Positions 39,727 to 47,986 of a stretch of DNA of 64,000 bases are shown here, one piece after another. The position numbers and the translations under genes are program-made. Each line of letters begins with the position of its first letter. Within the stretch, counting starts at the first letter, position 1. This DNA is from Mesorhizobium sp. RMAD-H1 (GTDB lineage Bacteria; Pseudomonadota; Alphaproteobacteria; Rhizobiales; Rhizobiaceae), in contig NZ_JACHWN010000001.1 in NCBI RefSeq assembly GCF_014191375.1, forward strand, positions 806,001 to 870,000. The letters are read 5' to 3'. The notes beneath the pieces are model-generated. The model ran no database searches and was not told the origin of the DNA. It saw only the letters and a program-made list of their open reading frames with translations.

Positions 39727-41715
39727 CTATTTTGCGACTTCAATAAAAATATGATCGCACGTCGGGTTTTTGTTATTGGCTATCGTCAGCTTGATTTTCG
39801 GTCCAACAAACTTGCTCGTGTCAAAGACTGTAGGTTCGGTTTTGGTCACAGCTTTTTCCAACCGATCTCCGTTCCCTTCGATCGACACTACAACACCGTC
39901 AGACCCTTCACACGGTCTGACTAGTCCGATTCCCAGATTTCTCCCGGTCTCAAGTGTGAAGGTGGTTGGCGTGGTTTGACCTGGATGGGCTTCAATTCGG
40001 TTCTTCTCCATGTTGAACCATACGAAGCCCCACCTGTCTCCGGGTGAGATGACAGAGAGCATTTGATCTTGCAAAAGACTATTTTCATAGCGTTGCCGCC
40101 AGCCAGGATAAATAGCGTAGATCTCATCAAATACGCGGGCAATTTGCTCTCGAGTGATGGGCCGATTTTTTTTGAAAACCTGGGCCACTATTCCTTCAGC
40201 TAGGGTGTAATTGCCGCCGACTTGCGTATAGGTACCATCTGCAACAAATCTTCTGAAATTATCAGCGTAAGTGCGAATAACCTCCTGTCCCCTGACTAGA
40301 TGCGTTGCCATTGGGTTTGACAGTACAATAATGTCTGCAGAAAAGGGCTCCGGCATAAACCCGTGCATTTTATCTACATGCGGAATTGGTACGAAACGCT
40401 TGGTCAGTTTTTCACCTGATAAACTAGACATCATCGAATCATTGAAGTATCTGCCGGATCCGATCAGCGCAATTTTCTCTTCGCCGAGTGAAGTTAAATC
40501 TTCGGCTAGGCGCTCATATTCGGGATAGTTGGCCACTCGTAGCGGCCGGACGGCTGAGGGAACAAGATAACCCGGTGTATTAATCTTTGCTGGCAGAAAT
40601 GCCCAAGGCAGTACAAACACAAGCGCAGTATAGGCAATGGCTATTGAGTGCGTCTTAAACCCAGTTTGTTTAGCTATCACCGAAATTGCCAGCGCCTGAA
40701 GGAATAGAAGCCAAAACCCGATCATTAGGAAGTGATGGTTCTCAAATTGTTGGGTTCGGATAAAGGAAACGTACGTAATAATGCAGCAGGCCAACGTGTA
40801 GATGACATAGGGGCGAGCATGGTGATTTCGGATTCCGATTATTGCGCCTATGAGAGACAGACAAAGAGGTATTACCCCAAAGTGCGAATAAACTCTCCAA
40901 AGATGGAACGGTAATTCTCTCTGATACGCATCATACATATCGCCGTAGCTAGTGCCTAATATCCGCATCACAAGATCATATTGCAACGTCAACAGCAATA
41001 TTAGAGTTATGCTACCAGCAATTGCGTAGTTTATGATGGTATAAACAGCAGCGGTCTTGAGAGGCTTTTTATCAACAACGGTTGATAGATAGAGTGTCAG
41101 AAACGGCGCAAGTAGCGCTATTGGTATCACTCCGAACGCGTACCATCGTCTAGCAAGAAAAGTCGACCAAACAGAGACACCTATGATTAGTGCGGTACCT
41201 AGGTGAACTCGATCAGACCTAATCTGGAAAATCGCGCCTACTATGATGGTCATTGCGATCAAGCCAGCAACATCTGGTGCCCCCCGTAAGAGCGTTGACC
41301 AGATTGGCATGAATGCAAATGCGAGTAACGAAAAAATCCATGGCGAGACTTTTAGGAAAAAAACACGATCTGTAAAATTCTCTAAAAATATTCCAAATAC
41401 TATTGTAAATGGGATAAAGTACAGCAAAAGTAATGTTGATAAAAATGCTTCTCGAGTCTCGCTAGTAATGGAAATTAGTAATGACGGGATTGCTACGATA
41501 AGGTTATTATAGTCCGAAGAGCGGATGCTAGAATATACGCTATTTAGAAACTGTTTTTGGTTTTCAATGGCAAGATTACCAAGGTCCATGTATTGGACCC
41601 AATAGCCGCGGTAGTCCCACATATAAATTCGCTGCTCGAAGCAGATAAATATTCCTATCAATGCAAGGCCAAGTGTCGCAAATACGAACGTGGGAAACCA
41701 GTTTATCTTATTCAT
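39727..41715 (-). CDS. Large membrane glycosyltransferase (GT-C-like)
   Basis: 662 residues in an A+T-rich stretch. About ten membrane helices are followed by a ~250-residue soluble C-terminal domain. The first periplasmic loop contains FEQRIYMWDYRGYWVQYMD, an acidic pair after helix 1 as expected of polyprenyl-phosphate-sugar-dependent GT-C enzymes. The position directly downstream of a GtrA gene suggests it is the serotype-specific Gtr transferase that moves the sugar from the lipid carrier to the surface polysaccharide. ATG at 41715 chosen; an upstream GTG at 41799 would overlap the small membrane ORF. Sequence is not close to a named enzyme I know. Confidence 0.72.
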   Translation of the reverse strand: MNKINWFPTFVFATLGLALIGIFICFEQRIYMWDYRGYWVQYMDLGNLAIENQKQFLNSVYSSIRSSDYNNLIVAIPSLLISITSETREAFLSTLLLLYFIPFTIVFGIFLENFTDRVFFLKVSPWIFSLLAFAFMPIWSTLLRGAPDVAGLIAMTIIVGAIFQIRSDRVHLGTALIIGVSVWSTFLARRWYAFGVIPIALLAPFLTLYLSTVVDKKPLKTAAVYTIINYAIAGSITLILLLTLQYDLVMRILGTSYGDMYDAYQRELPFHLWRVYSHFGVIPLCLSLIGAIIGIRNHHARPYVIYTLACCIITYVSFIRTQQFENHHFLMIGFWLLFLQALAISVIAKQTGFKTHSIAIAYTALVFVLPWAFLPAKINTPGYLVPSAVRPLRVANYPEYERLAEDLTSLGEEKIALIGSGRYFNDSMMSSLSGEKLTKRFVPIPHVDKMHGFMPEPFSADIIVLSNPMATHLVRGQEVIRTYADNFRRFVADGTYTQVGGNYTLAEGIVAQVFKKNRPITREQIARVFDEIYAIYPGWRQRYENSLLQDQMLSVISPGDRWGFVWFNMEKNRIEAHPGQTTPTTFTLETGRNLGIGLVRPCEGSDGVVVSIEGNGDRLEKAVTKTEPTVFDTSKFVGPKIKLTIANNKNPTCDHIFIEVAK

Positions 41716-41771
41716 GTTTTTAATTCTGAATGGGTTTCCAATGGTAGATCCAAATCGTCCTGCTGGTTGTA

Positions 41772-41894
41772 TTAGAAGGCGTCTATAAGCAAAATACACA
41801 AAGCCAACAAGAAGAATGCGATAGCAGCGAATATCCCGATTATCGATATCGCCGTCGCCAGAGCAGTTCTTTTCTGGTAGTCTACGGCTGTCAT
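41772..41894 (-). CDS. 40-residue single-span membrane protein
   Basis: ATG at 41894 overlaps the stop of the GtrA gene (ATGA). It reads MTAVDYQKRTALATAISIIG, then IFAAIAFFLLALCILLIDAF, ending at TAA 41772-41774. One membrane helix with a short basic cytoplasmic start. The tight overlap and the location between gtrA-like and glycosyltransferase genes argue that it is translated. It is too short to match a family by eye; it may be a subunit or regulator of the glucosylation complex. Confidence 0.6.
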   Translation of the reverse strand: MTAVDYQKRTALATAISIIGIFAAIAFFLLALCILLIDAF

Positions 41895-42262
41895 TTTTTA
41901 AATACCCAAGCCCGTGAGAGAATGAAGAATGAAACAGTGTATGAAGCCATAGCTATGAATTGCGGGACTAACACGTGGTAGCGTTCTAGTGGAAGGCTCA
42001 CATGCAGCACCAGAACATTGACAGCATAGCAAAATGCGAACGCAACCAGAAAGCGTGCGCTTGTGGTCCAGTTGCTGTCTGACTGGAACGTCCACTTCAT
42101 GTTTCCGAAGTAGCTATTCAATAAGCCAACGACATAGCCAGCCCCATTAGCGACAAATGGCGAAGTCCCAAGCCATGTTAAAACAGCAATCACGATCAGC
42201 GTGATGAGCGTATTCAGTAGCCCAACCAGGCCGAACCGGCCAAACTGCATTAACACATTCAT
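41891..42262 (-). CDS. GtrA-family membrane protein (putative flippase)
   Basis: 123 residues with four membrane helices. The GtrA signature FGRFGLVGLLNTLITLIVIA opens the protein, and GYVVGLLNSYFGNMKWTFQS is the conserved loop. Proteins of this family are thought to flip undecaprenyl-phosphate-glucose across the inner membrane for glycan decoration, and are common in serotype-converting phages. First gene of a leftward operon with the 40-residue ORF and the large transferase. Divergent from the GtrB-type gene, 78 bases away. Confidence 0.88.
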   Translation of the reverse strand: MNVLMQFGRFGLVGLLNTLITLIVIAVLTWLGTSPFVANGAGYVVGLLNSYFGNMKWTFQSDSNWTTSARFLVAFAFCYAVNVLVLHVSLPLERYHVLVPQFIAMASYTVSFFILSRAWVFKK

Positions 42263-42340
42263 CGCAAGTCCATCGATTGTTTTTTTCCGCTGCTTCTGGC
42301 AGTTGACGTGTCCAAGGGCAAGGGAATTTCAGGGCCGAAG

Positions 42341-43336
42341 ATGATTTCTATATCGATTGTTGTGCCGGTGTATTCAGGCGAGGCATACATCCGGAAGTTT
42401 TGTGAACGGGTTTCAGCGTTGCGTTCCTGCCTGACGGAGAAATCGGCGCCGTTCCAAATCATCGAGTTGATCTTTGTCGAGGATGGAGCAAAGGACAGAT
42501 CTGGCGCGATAATTGATGAGCTGGGTTCCCAATTGGATTGGGTAAAGCCGTTCCATCTGTCGCGAAATTATGGGCAGCACGCGGCGACGGTTGCGGGCAT
42601 TATGAAAAGCGGGGGTGATTGGGTCGTCACCATGGACGAGGACATGCAGCACCCGCCGGAGGAAATCGAACGCCTGTTGGAAAAGGCCATAAAGCAGGGC
42701 GGCGATGTGGTTTATGCAAACCCGGAAGAGGCCGTTCACCAAAGTTTCATGCGCGATTGGACGTCGAGGAAATTCAAGTCGTTAATGGTCAGGTTGAGCG
42801 GGAACAGGAACATAACGGTATTCAATAGCTTCCGGCTCATCCGTGGGAGCGTGGCTCGTGAGGCTTCAAGGGCGTGCGGTCATAGCACCTATTTCGACAT
42901 GGCCCTGTCATGGTTCACTGAGCGCGTATGCAACGTCACGATGCGCCTGAAGGATGAGCGGTTTATCGCCACCGGGAACAGCGGCTACAATCTTAAAAGG
43001 CTGTTCAGTCATGCGCGTCGATTGCTGTTCTCGACTCAGGTGAAAGCGTTGCGCATTGGCAGCGCAATCGGAGGTCTCGCGGTCTGTCTTGCGGTCCTGT
43101 TCTCTGCCGTTCTGATTGCCGCAAAACTGATCGATCCATCAATAATACCGGTTTCTGGTTGGGCATCGTTGATGATCACCATTATGTTTTTCGGTGGGAT
43201 ATCTATCTTCCTGATAGGATTGGTCATCGAGTATATTTCGATCCTGATAATGGATACGCACGGCAAGCCTCTTTTCAACTTCGTGGACAGAAGCTCAGAC
43301 AGGGTTCTGCAGGAATATTTTAACGGGAAGAGTTAG
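42341..43336 (+). CDS. GtrB-type polyprenyl-phosphate glycosyltransferase (GT2)
   Basis: 331 residues. The cytoplasmic GT2 domain begins MISISIVVPVYSGEAYIRKF; VFVED-like LIFVEDGAKDRSG and TMDEDMQHPPEEIERLLE give the nucleotide and metal residues. Two C-terminal helices (AIGGLAVCLAVLFSAVLIAA and IMFFGGISIFLIGLVIEYIS) anchor it, as in GtrB, which makes undecaprenyl-phosphate-sugar. ATG at 42341 fits the family; the frame begins with a GTG at 42308. It probably supplies the lipid-linked sugar for the divergent GtrA/transferase pair. Terminator at 43378-43402. Confidence 0.88.
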   Translation: MISISIVVPVYSGEAYIRKFCERVSALRSCLTEKSAPFQIIELIFVEDGAKDRSGAIIDELGSQLDWVKPFHLSRNYGQHAATVAGIMKSGGDWVVTMDEDMQHPPEEIERLLEKAIKQGGDVVYANPEEAVHQSFMRDWTSRKFKSLMVRLSGNRNITVFNSFRLIRGSVAREASRACGHSTYFDMALSWFTERVCNVTMRLKDERFIATGNSGYNLKRLFSHARRLLFSTQVKALRIGSAIGGLAVCLAVLFSAVLIAAKLIDPSIIPVSGWASLMITIMFFGGISIFLIGLVIEYISILIMDTHGKPLFNFVDRSSDRVLQEYFNGKS

Positions 43337-43377
43337 CCCAACGGTCCGAACGCCACACCAGCATTTTGTGACGTCTG

Positions 43378-43402
43378 AGCCGCCCGATGAGGCGGCTTTT
43401 TC
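43378..43402 (+). terminator. Rho-independent terminator of the GtrB-type gene
   Basis: Stem AGCCGCC / GGCGGCT (43378-43384, 43391-43397) followed by a TTTTTC run. Confidence 0.8.
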
Positions 43403-43424
43403 TATGGCATCGCCATGATCGCCG

Positions 43425-43560
43425 TGGGAAGGCACGAAGAATGTCGCCTATTGGGAAGCCTGGTAAAGGTCTGAACCGTTTGCACCGGCGAGACCAAATG
43501 CGTGAAGAAAGGCGACCGGTACACCGACGAGCAGTGTGCCGAAATGCTCTGCTAGACACG
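43425..43560 (+). pseudogene. GH24-type phage lysozyme relic
   Basis: WEGTKNVAYWEAW followed by a stop, then in a second frame TVCTGETKCVKKGDRYTDEQ and CAEMLC before another stop. The combination W-E-G..AY..(G)..TVCTGET..(K)GD..TDEQC is the start of phage lysozymes of glycoside hydrolase family 24, including the catalytic Glu in WEG. The remainder is lost, and the rest of the 487-base gap up to 43823 shows no gene. Second dead lysis gene of the island. Recognition is by motif only. Confidence 0.55.
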
Positions 43561-43823
43561 AGAGAAGGACCATCGCCGGCCGTTCCTGGCGTGCACCAAG
43601 GGGGATCGCCTTCCGATCAGGTTCAACAAAGCCGGCGACAAAGCCATCCGTGGCTTGGTGCTTGGCTCAGGGCACGGGTGCAGAGCGATTGAGCAGGGTC
43701 CAATCTGAAACCAAGATAGACTGTTCGCCAAGGACACGTGCCATATATAACTTGGGTCGGCATGGGCCGTTACACTCTTTCGGTTGCGAACGCAGAACGC
43801 CGCCGCACCGCGCTGCACGCGTC

Positions 43824-44234
43824 TCAGTCAGCACGTTCAATTCTTACCGTGACGGAACCGGGACGATCAAAGATCGAAACATTGCCGGCGATCTTCCCGA
43901 GTACAATGATGCCGGGCGAAGGGACGCGACCATCCCGGTAGTAGATCACGAAATGATCGGAACTCCACAGCCCAAGCGTGCCGACCGAGAAGTCGCGCTG
44001 CCGTGTCTGTTCCGGCAATGGAGCCGGTAGATTGCCGGTCTTCTCCTGGTGTAGATGGTCGCTCATCTCGACGGCAAGCGGCAACATCTGAGCAAGAGAT
44101 TTTGCGGCTTCGTTATCGGCAAGATTGGCGGTGACCTCGCCCCAGTCTGATGAAATGCGAATGCGTTCCTGAGCCATCGGGGGTCCAATCATTCCAAATG
44201 CAATAACGCTAGCGCTCAGCAGTGATTTCAGCAC
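43824..44234 (-). CDS. Exported cyclophilin-like fold protein
   Basis: 136 residues starting with a GTG at 44234 (GGAGG 8 bases upstream). It has a signal peptide (LKSLLSASVIAFGMIGPPMA) and a cyclophilin-like domain (PF18050-type): RIRISSDWGEVTANLADNEA, then MLPLAVEMSDHLHQEKTGNL, and the GTLGLWSSDHFVIYYRDGRV plus PSPGIIVLGKI signature. These small proteins often sit in operons with alpha/beta hydrolases; function unknown. Last gene behind the hydrolase, 66 bases downstream of it. Confidence 0.78.
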   Translation of the reverse strand: MLKSLLSASVIAFGMIGPPMAQERIRISSDWGEVTANLADNEAAKSLAQMLPLAVEMSDHLHQEKTGNLPAPLPEQTRQRDFSVGTLGLWSSDHFVIYYRDGRVPSPGIIVLGKIAGNVSIFDRPGSVTVRIERAD

Positions 44235-44300
44235 GGGTCATTCCTCCGTTTTTAATGCAGATGGAGCCTGTTTCAGCAAGTGCAGGCTCCATCTCGCCAC

Positions 44301-45416
44301 TCACGCGGAGAGGTGCTGATTGAAGAAGCTGGTCAACTTTTCGAACGGAATCAGGTCCACGCGGTCGTAGAGATCGACGTGACCGGCACCCTGGACCCAG
44401 ACCAGTTCCTTCGGCTCGGCTGCCAGTCTGTAAGCTTCCTCGCTGAATTCCTTCGAATGCGCCTGATCGCCGCTGATGAACAGCATCGGGCGCGGCGAGA
44501 TCGTCTCGATATCGTTGAACGGGTAGAAGTTCATGAACTTGACGTTGCTGGTCAGCGTCGGCTTGGTCGTTATCTGGTTGGAGACGCCCGCCGGGGTAAA
44601 CTCTCCGCGGGGTGTCCGATAGAAGTCGTAGAACTCACGCTGGATGGGATGCGTCGACGCGGTCAGTTCGAGATCAGTTCCGCCCGTATACTGGATTTGG
44701 CCACCTTCGAATTCGGAGTAGCGCTGCGCGGCGGCCGCCGCGATGATCTGCTTGCGCTGCTCGACGGAGAGCGAGTGATTGAGTGCGTTCCGGTTCGCCG
44801 CGCCCATGTCATACATGCTGACCGTGGCGATGGCGCGCATGCGCGGGTCGATCTTGGCGGCGCTGATGACGAAGCTGCCGCTGCCGCAAACACCAATTGC
44901 GCCAATGCGGTTGCGGTCCACGAACGCGCGTGTCCCGAGGAAGTCCACCGCCGCGCTGAACGCCTCGGCATAGACATCCGGTGAAACGATCTGTCGGGCT
45001 TCGCCCTCGCTCTCGCCCCAGAAGGGCAGGTCTATTGCCATGGCGATGAAGCCCTGCTCGGCCATCTTGGTGGCGTAGAGGGTCGCGCTCTGTTCCTTCA
45101 CCGCGCCCATTGGGTGGCCAACGACGATCGCTGGATGACGCACATTGCGGTCAAGGTTCTTGGGAACGAGCAGATTCCCCGCGACATTCATCTGGTATTG
45201 GCTTCTAAAGGTGACTTTCTCTAGCGTCACCTGATCGCTCGTATAAAAATTGTTCGCACCATTGGACATGTCTTGAGCCTTTGCGAAGGTTAGGTTTCCA
45301 AGTGACATCGTGCCGAATGCGGCGATGCCCGCCCCGGTCAGCTTCATCAACTCGCGCCGGTGGATGGCTCGGGCCGGTGCTTTCCGGTTTGTCGTATCAG
45401 GGGTGTTCTTAGGCAT
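44301..45416 (-). CDS. Tat-exported alpha/beta hydrolase (dienelactone-hydrolase-like)
   Basis: 371 residues. A twin-arginine signal (HRRELMKLTGAGIAAFGTMS) predicts folded export. The alpha/beta-hydrolase core has HPAIVVGHPMGAVKEQSA, AIDLPFWGESEGEAR, and the nucleophile elbow IGVCGSGSF, where a Cys rather than Ser sits at the nucleophile position as in dienelactone hydrolases. The late GAGHVDLYD carries the catalytic His. It lies downstream of an MFS gene on the same strand (52-base gap) and upstream of the cyclophilin-like gene. GCAGGAG precedes the ATG. Substrate unknown. Confidence 0.82.
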   Translation of the reverse strand: MPKNTPDTTNRKAPARAIHRRELMKLTGAGIAAFGTMSLGNLTFAKAQDMSNGANNFYTSDQVTLEKVTFRSQYQMNVAGNLLVPKNLDRNVRHPAIVVGHPMGAVKEQSATLYATKMAEQGFIAMAIDLPFWGESEGEARQIVSPDVYAEAFSAAVDFLGTRAFVDRNRIGAIGVCGSGSFVISAAKIDPRMRAIATVSMYDMGAANRNALNHSLSVEQRKQIIAAAAAQRYSEFEGGQIQYTGGTDLELTASTHPIQREFYDFYRTPRGEFTPAGVSNQITTKPTLTSNVKFMNFYPFNDIETISPRPMLFISGDQAHSKEFSEEAYRLAAEPKELVWVQGAGHVDLYDRVDLIPFEKLTSFFNQHLSA

Positions 45417-45468
45417 CTGTGATCTCCTGCAAGGTTAGAGTGGGTTTGAGATTGGCCGATCCTGCCGG

Positions 45469-46656
45469 TCATTCGGGTTTCAGCAGCCGCCGGCCACTGC
45501 CGATCAGCATGATTGCGAAGCCCGCGAGAACTGCGCTGCCGATGAAGGTCGCGACGATCGACATGCTGTCGAGCAGCAGCCCACCGACCACGGCACCGAG
45601 CAGGATCGACGCCTGGATCGCTGCGACCATCAGGCTGCCTGCGGCCTCTGGTGCATCGTCCGCATTCTGCGATAACCAGGTCATCCAGATCACCGACATT
45701 GCGGTGTTCATCGCGCCCCAGAGCAGGAGAAACAGGCCCGCCGTGACCACCGAGCCGCCTAAAAGCAGGAGCCCCAGCGTGCAGCCACCCATCAGCAGCG
45801 CGGGCAGCCTCAACAGCGGCGCGACGCTGCCGCTCAGGAAGCGGCCAGATGCCCATGTCCCGACGAAGCCCGCGCAGCCCAGCACGAGCAGCAGGATCGA
45901 GAGCGTCGTCACATCCGCACCGGTCTCCTGCTCCAGAAACGGGCGCAGATAGGTGAACATGGTGAAGGCCGATCCCCAGGACAGCATCGACGCAATGAGG
46001 CCGCGCACGAAATAGGAGCGCTTCAGCAGGCCGAACATGGTCCGGAAATCCTGCCGCTGGCGTGCAGGCAGTGAGGGCAGCGCGATGAGGTGCCAGACGA
46101 GGTTGACGGCAACGACAGGCGTCAGCGCCCAGAACACCGCGCGCCAGCCGAACATGCCGCCAAGATAGCTGCCGATCGGAGCGGCAAAGGCGGCCGCAAT
46201 GGCCTGCCCGCCATACATCAGCGCGAGCGCGCGCGGCACATCGCTTTCTGGGACCAGCCGCATGATGACGGCGGTGGCCAGCGCCCAGAACCCGCCGATG
46301 CAGATGCCCAGCAGGCCTCGACCGATCATCAGCACAGGGAAATTTGGGGCCGCCGCAACCAGAATCAGTGACAACAGCATGAGAGCCGTCATCGCGACCA
46401 GAACCCATTTGCGGTTCAGCGTTCCAGCGGCGGTGGTGATGACCATGCTCGCCGCCACCGCGAAGAGGCCGCTGGTCGAAATCGCCTGTCCGGTTTGTCC
46501 CTCGGTTGCACGCAGCCCTTCGGCCATCGGCGTCAGCAGGCTGACTGGCATGAATTCCGAGGCGATCAGCATCACCACGCAAAGCGCCATCGAGAGAACC
46601 GCGCCCCAGGCGGCGTCCGGTTTGCTACCTGCATCTGCCGTGGCGGCAATCGCCAT
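45469..46656 (-). CDS. MFS transporter (DHA1-type efflux)
   Basis: 395 residues, twelve predicted membrane helices. LIASEFMPVSLLTPMAEGLR with ATEGQTGQAISTSGLFA, and RGLLGICIGGFWALATAVIM are typical of the sugar-efflux/AraJ-like branch of drug:H+ antiporters. GGAGCG lies before the ATG at 46656. First gene of a leftward set with the hydrolase and cyclophilin-like genes and divergent from a LysR regulator that likely controls it. The cargo is unknown. Confidence 0.88.
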   Translation of the reverse strand: MAIAATADAGSKPDAAWGAVLSMALCVVMLIASEFMPVSLLTPMAEGLRATEGQTGQAISTSGLFAVAASMVITTAAGTLNRKWVLVAMTALMLLSLILVAAAPNFPVLMIGRGLLGICIGGFWALATAVIMRLVPESDVPRALALMYGGQAIAAAFAAPIGSYLGGMFGWRAVFWALTPVVAVNLVWHLIALPSLPARQRQDFRTMFGLLKRSYFVRGLIASMLSWGSAFTMFTYLRPFLEQETGADVTTLSILLLVLGCAGFVGTWASGRFLSGSVAPLLRLPALLMGGCTLGLLLLGGSVVTAGLFLLLWGAMNTAMSVIWMTWLSQNADDAPEAAGSLMVAAIQASILLGAVVGGLLLDSMSIVATFIGSAVLAGFAIMLIGSGRRLLKPE

Positions 46657-46701
46657 ATTCTTTCGCTCCTGCTGAATTGTTGCAGTGCAAATCTAATGGT
46701 T

Positions 46702-46730
46702 TTGACATAAAGCGATTACCCGTCGAAATT
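46702..46730 (+). promoter_or_regulatory. Candidate promoter in MFS-LysR intergenic region
   Basis: TTGACA (46702-46707), 17 bases, GAAATT (46725-46730). TCGACTGTATCGA (46743-46755) nearby could be part of a LysR site. Weak, by eye. Confidence 0.3.
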
Positions 46731-46790
46731 GGCATGAACTAATCGACTGTATCGAATAATCTGTCGCGAGACGGCAAAAGAAGGAACCTC

Positions 46791-47684
46791 ATGGCCAGAG
46801 CCGACCTCAATCAACTGACGTGGTTTCAGGCCGTCGCGGAGGAGCGCAGTTTCACCAAGGCGGCGGCAAAGCTCGGGGTCGCGCAATCGACGCTCAGCCA
46901 CACGATCAAGCAACTCGAAGCGCGAATGGGCATACGCCTCCTGACCCGCACCACGCGCAATGTCGCAATGACCGCGGCGGGCGAAAGATTGTTGCAGACG
47001 ATTACCCCGCGCATCGCCGAAATAGAGGATGAGATTGCGGCACTGATGGCCTTCCGCGAGAAACCGTCGGGCTCGATCAGGCTGACTTTGTCCGACCACG
47101 CGTTGGAAAGTGTGGTCTGGCCCAAGCTCAAGCCGGTCCTCGGCGCCTATCCCGATATCAGTGTCGAACTGATCCTGGACAGCACGTTCCGCAACATCGT
47201 CGAGGAAGGCTTCGACGCCGGCATCCGGCTGGGGGAGAGTGTCGAGAAAGACATGATCGCGGTCCGCATCGGTCCGGACTGGCGCCTGGTGGCTGTCGCG
47301 TCGCCGGGATATTTCGCCACCCGGGGCATGCCGGAACACCCGCAGGACCTGGTCAGGCATGTCTGCATCAACATGCGTCACGAGACCGCCGGCGGTCTTT
47401 ATGCCTGGGAATTCGAGAAGGATGGGCAGGCGCTGCGTGTCCGGGTAAACGGGCAACTGACCTTCAACAATTCCTATGCCATGATCGACGCGGCGGTGAA
47501 CGGCTACGGCATCGCCTATGTGCCCGAGGACATCGTGGAGCGCCACATCGCTTCGGGCCTGCTGGTGCAGGTTCTCGATGATTGGTCGCCCTTCTTCGAC
47601 GGCTATTTCCTCTATTATCCGAGCCGCCGTCAGAATCTTCCCGCGTTCAAGGTCATCGTCGATGCGCTACGATATCGGGATTGA
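46791..47684 (+). CDS. LysR-family transcriptional regulator
   Basis: 297 residues. The N-terminal winged helix has LNQLTWFQAVAEERSFTKAA, then AKLGVAQSTLSHTIKQLEAR, and is followed by the periplasmic-binding-like effector domain (~90-290) with GSIRLTLSDHALESVVWPKL. LysR proteins usually regulate a divergent operon; here that is MFS-hydrolase-cyclophilin-like. AGGAAC lies before the ATG. Confidence 0.92.
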   Translation: MARADLNQLTWFQAVAEERSFTKAAAKLGVAQSTLSHTIKQLEARMGIRLLTRTTRNVAMTAAGERLLQTITPRIAEIEDEIAALMAFREKPSGSIRLTLSDHALESVVWPKLKPVLGAYPDISVELILDSTFRNIVEEGFDAGIRLGESVEKDMIAVRIGPDWRLVAVASPGYFATRGMPEHPQDLVRHVCINMRHETAGGLYAWEFEKDGQALRVRVNGQLTFNNSYAMIDAAVNGYGIAYVPEDIVERHIASGLLVQVLDDWSPFFDGYFLYYPSRRQNLPAFKVIVDALRYRD

Positions 47685-47986
47685 GGCAAGAGGATCTTAA
47701 CCCGCGCGATTGGCTCACGCCCAATTGGGGAGGATTCCAGAGGGCAATGAAGTAGACATAGTTCTCATCAATCACTCGGTGGGGCGCGCCATTTCAGTAC
47801 AGAACCATGAATGCCGAACCCTGCCGATTGCGCGCCTGATGCGCGAATGGGCCATCAGCCGTTCCGACTTCTACCCCTCCCTGTCGGCGAGCCCGTGCTC
47901 CAGGGCGGTGCAGAACGGCCCGGGAGCGGCTTGAGGAAGGCTGCGCCCGGCTCCGGGAGGGGCGCACCGGACAATTTGGCCAGCCG
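47685..47986. other. 302-base gap, nothing recognised
   Basis: Lies between the convergent LysR and SulP genes. No supported gene or terminator. Confidence 0.4.
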
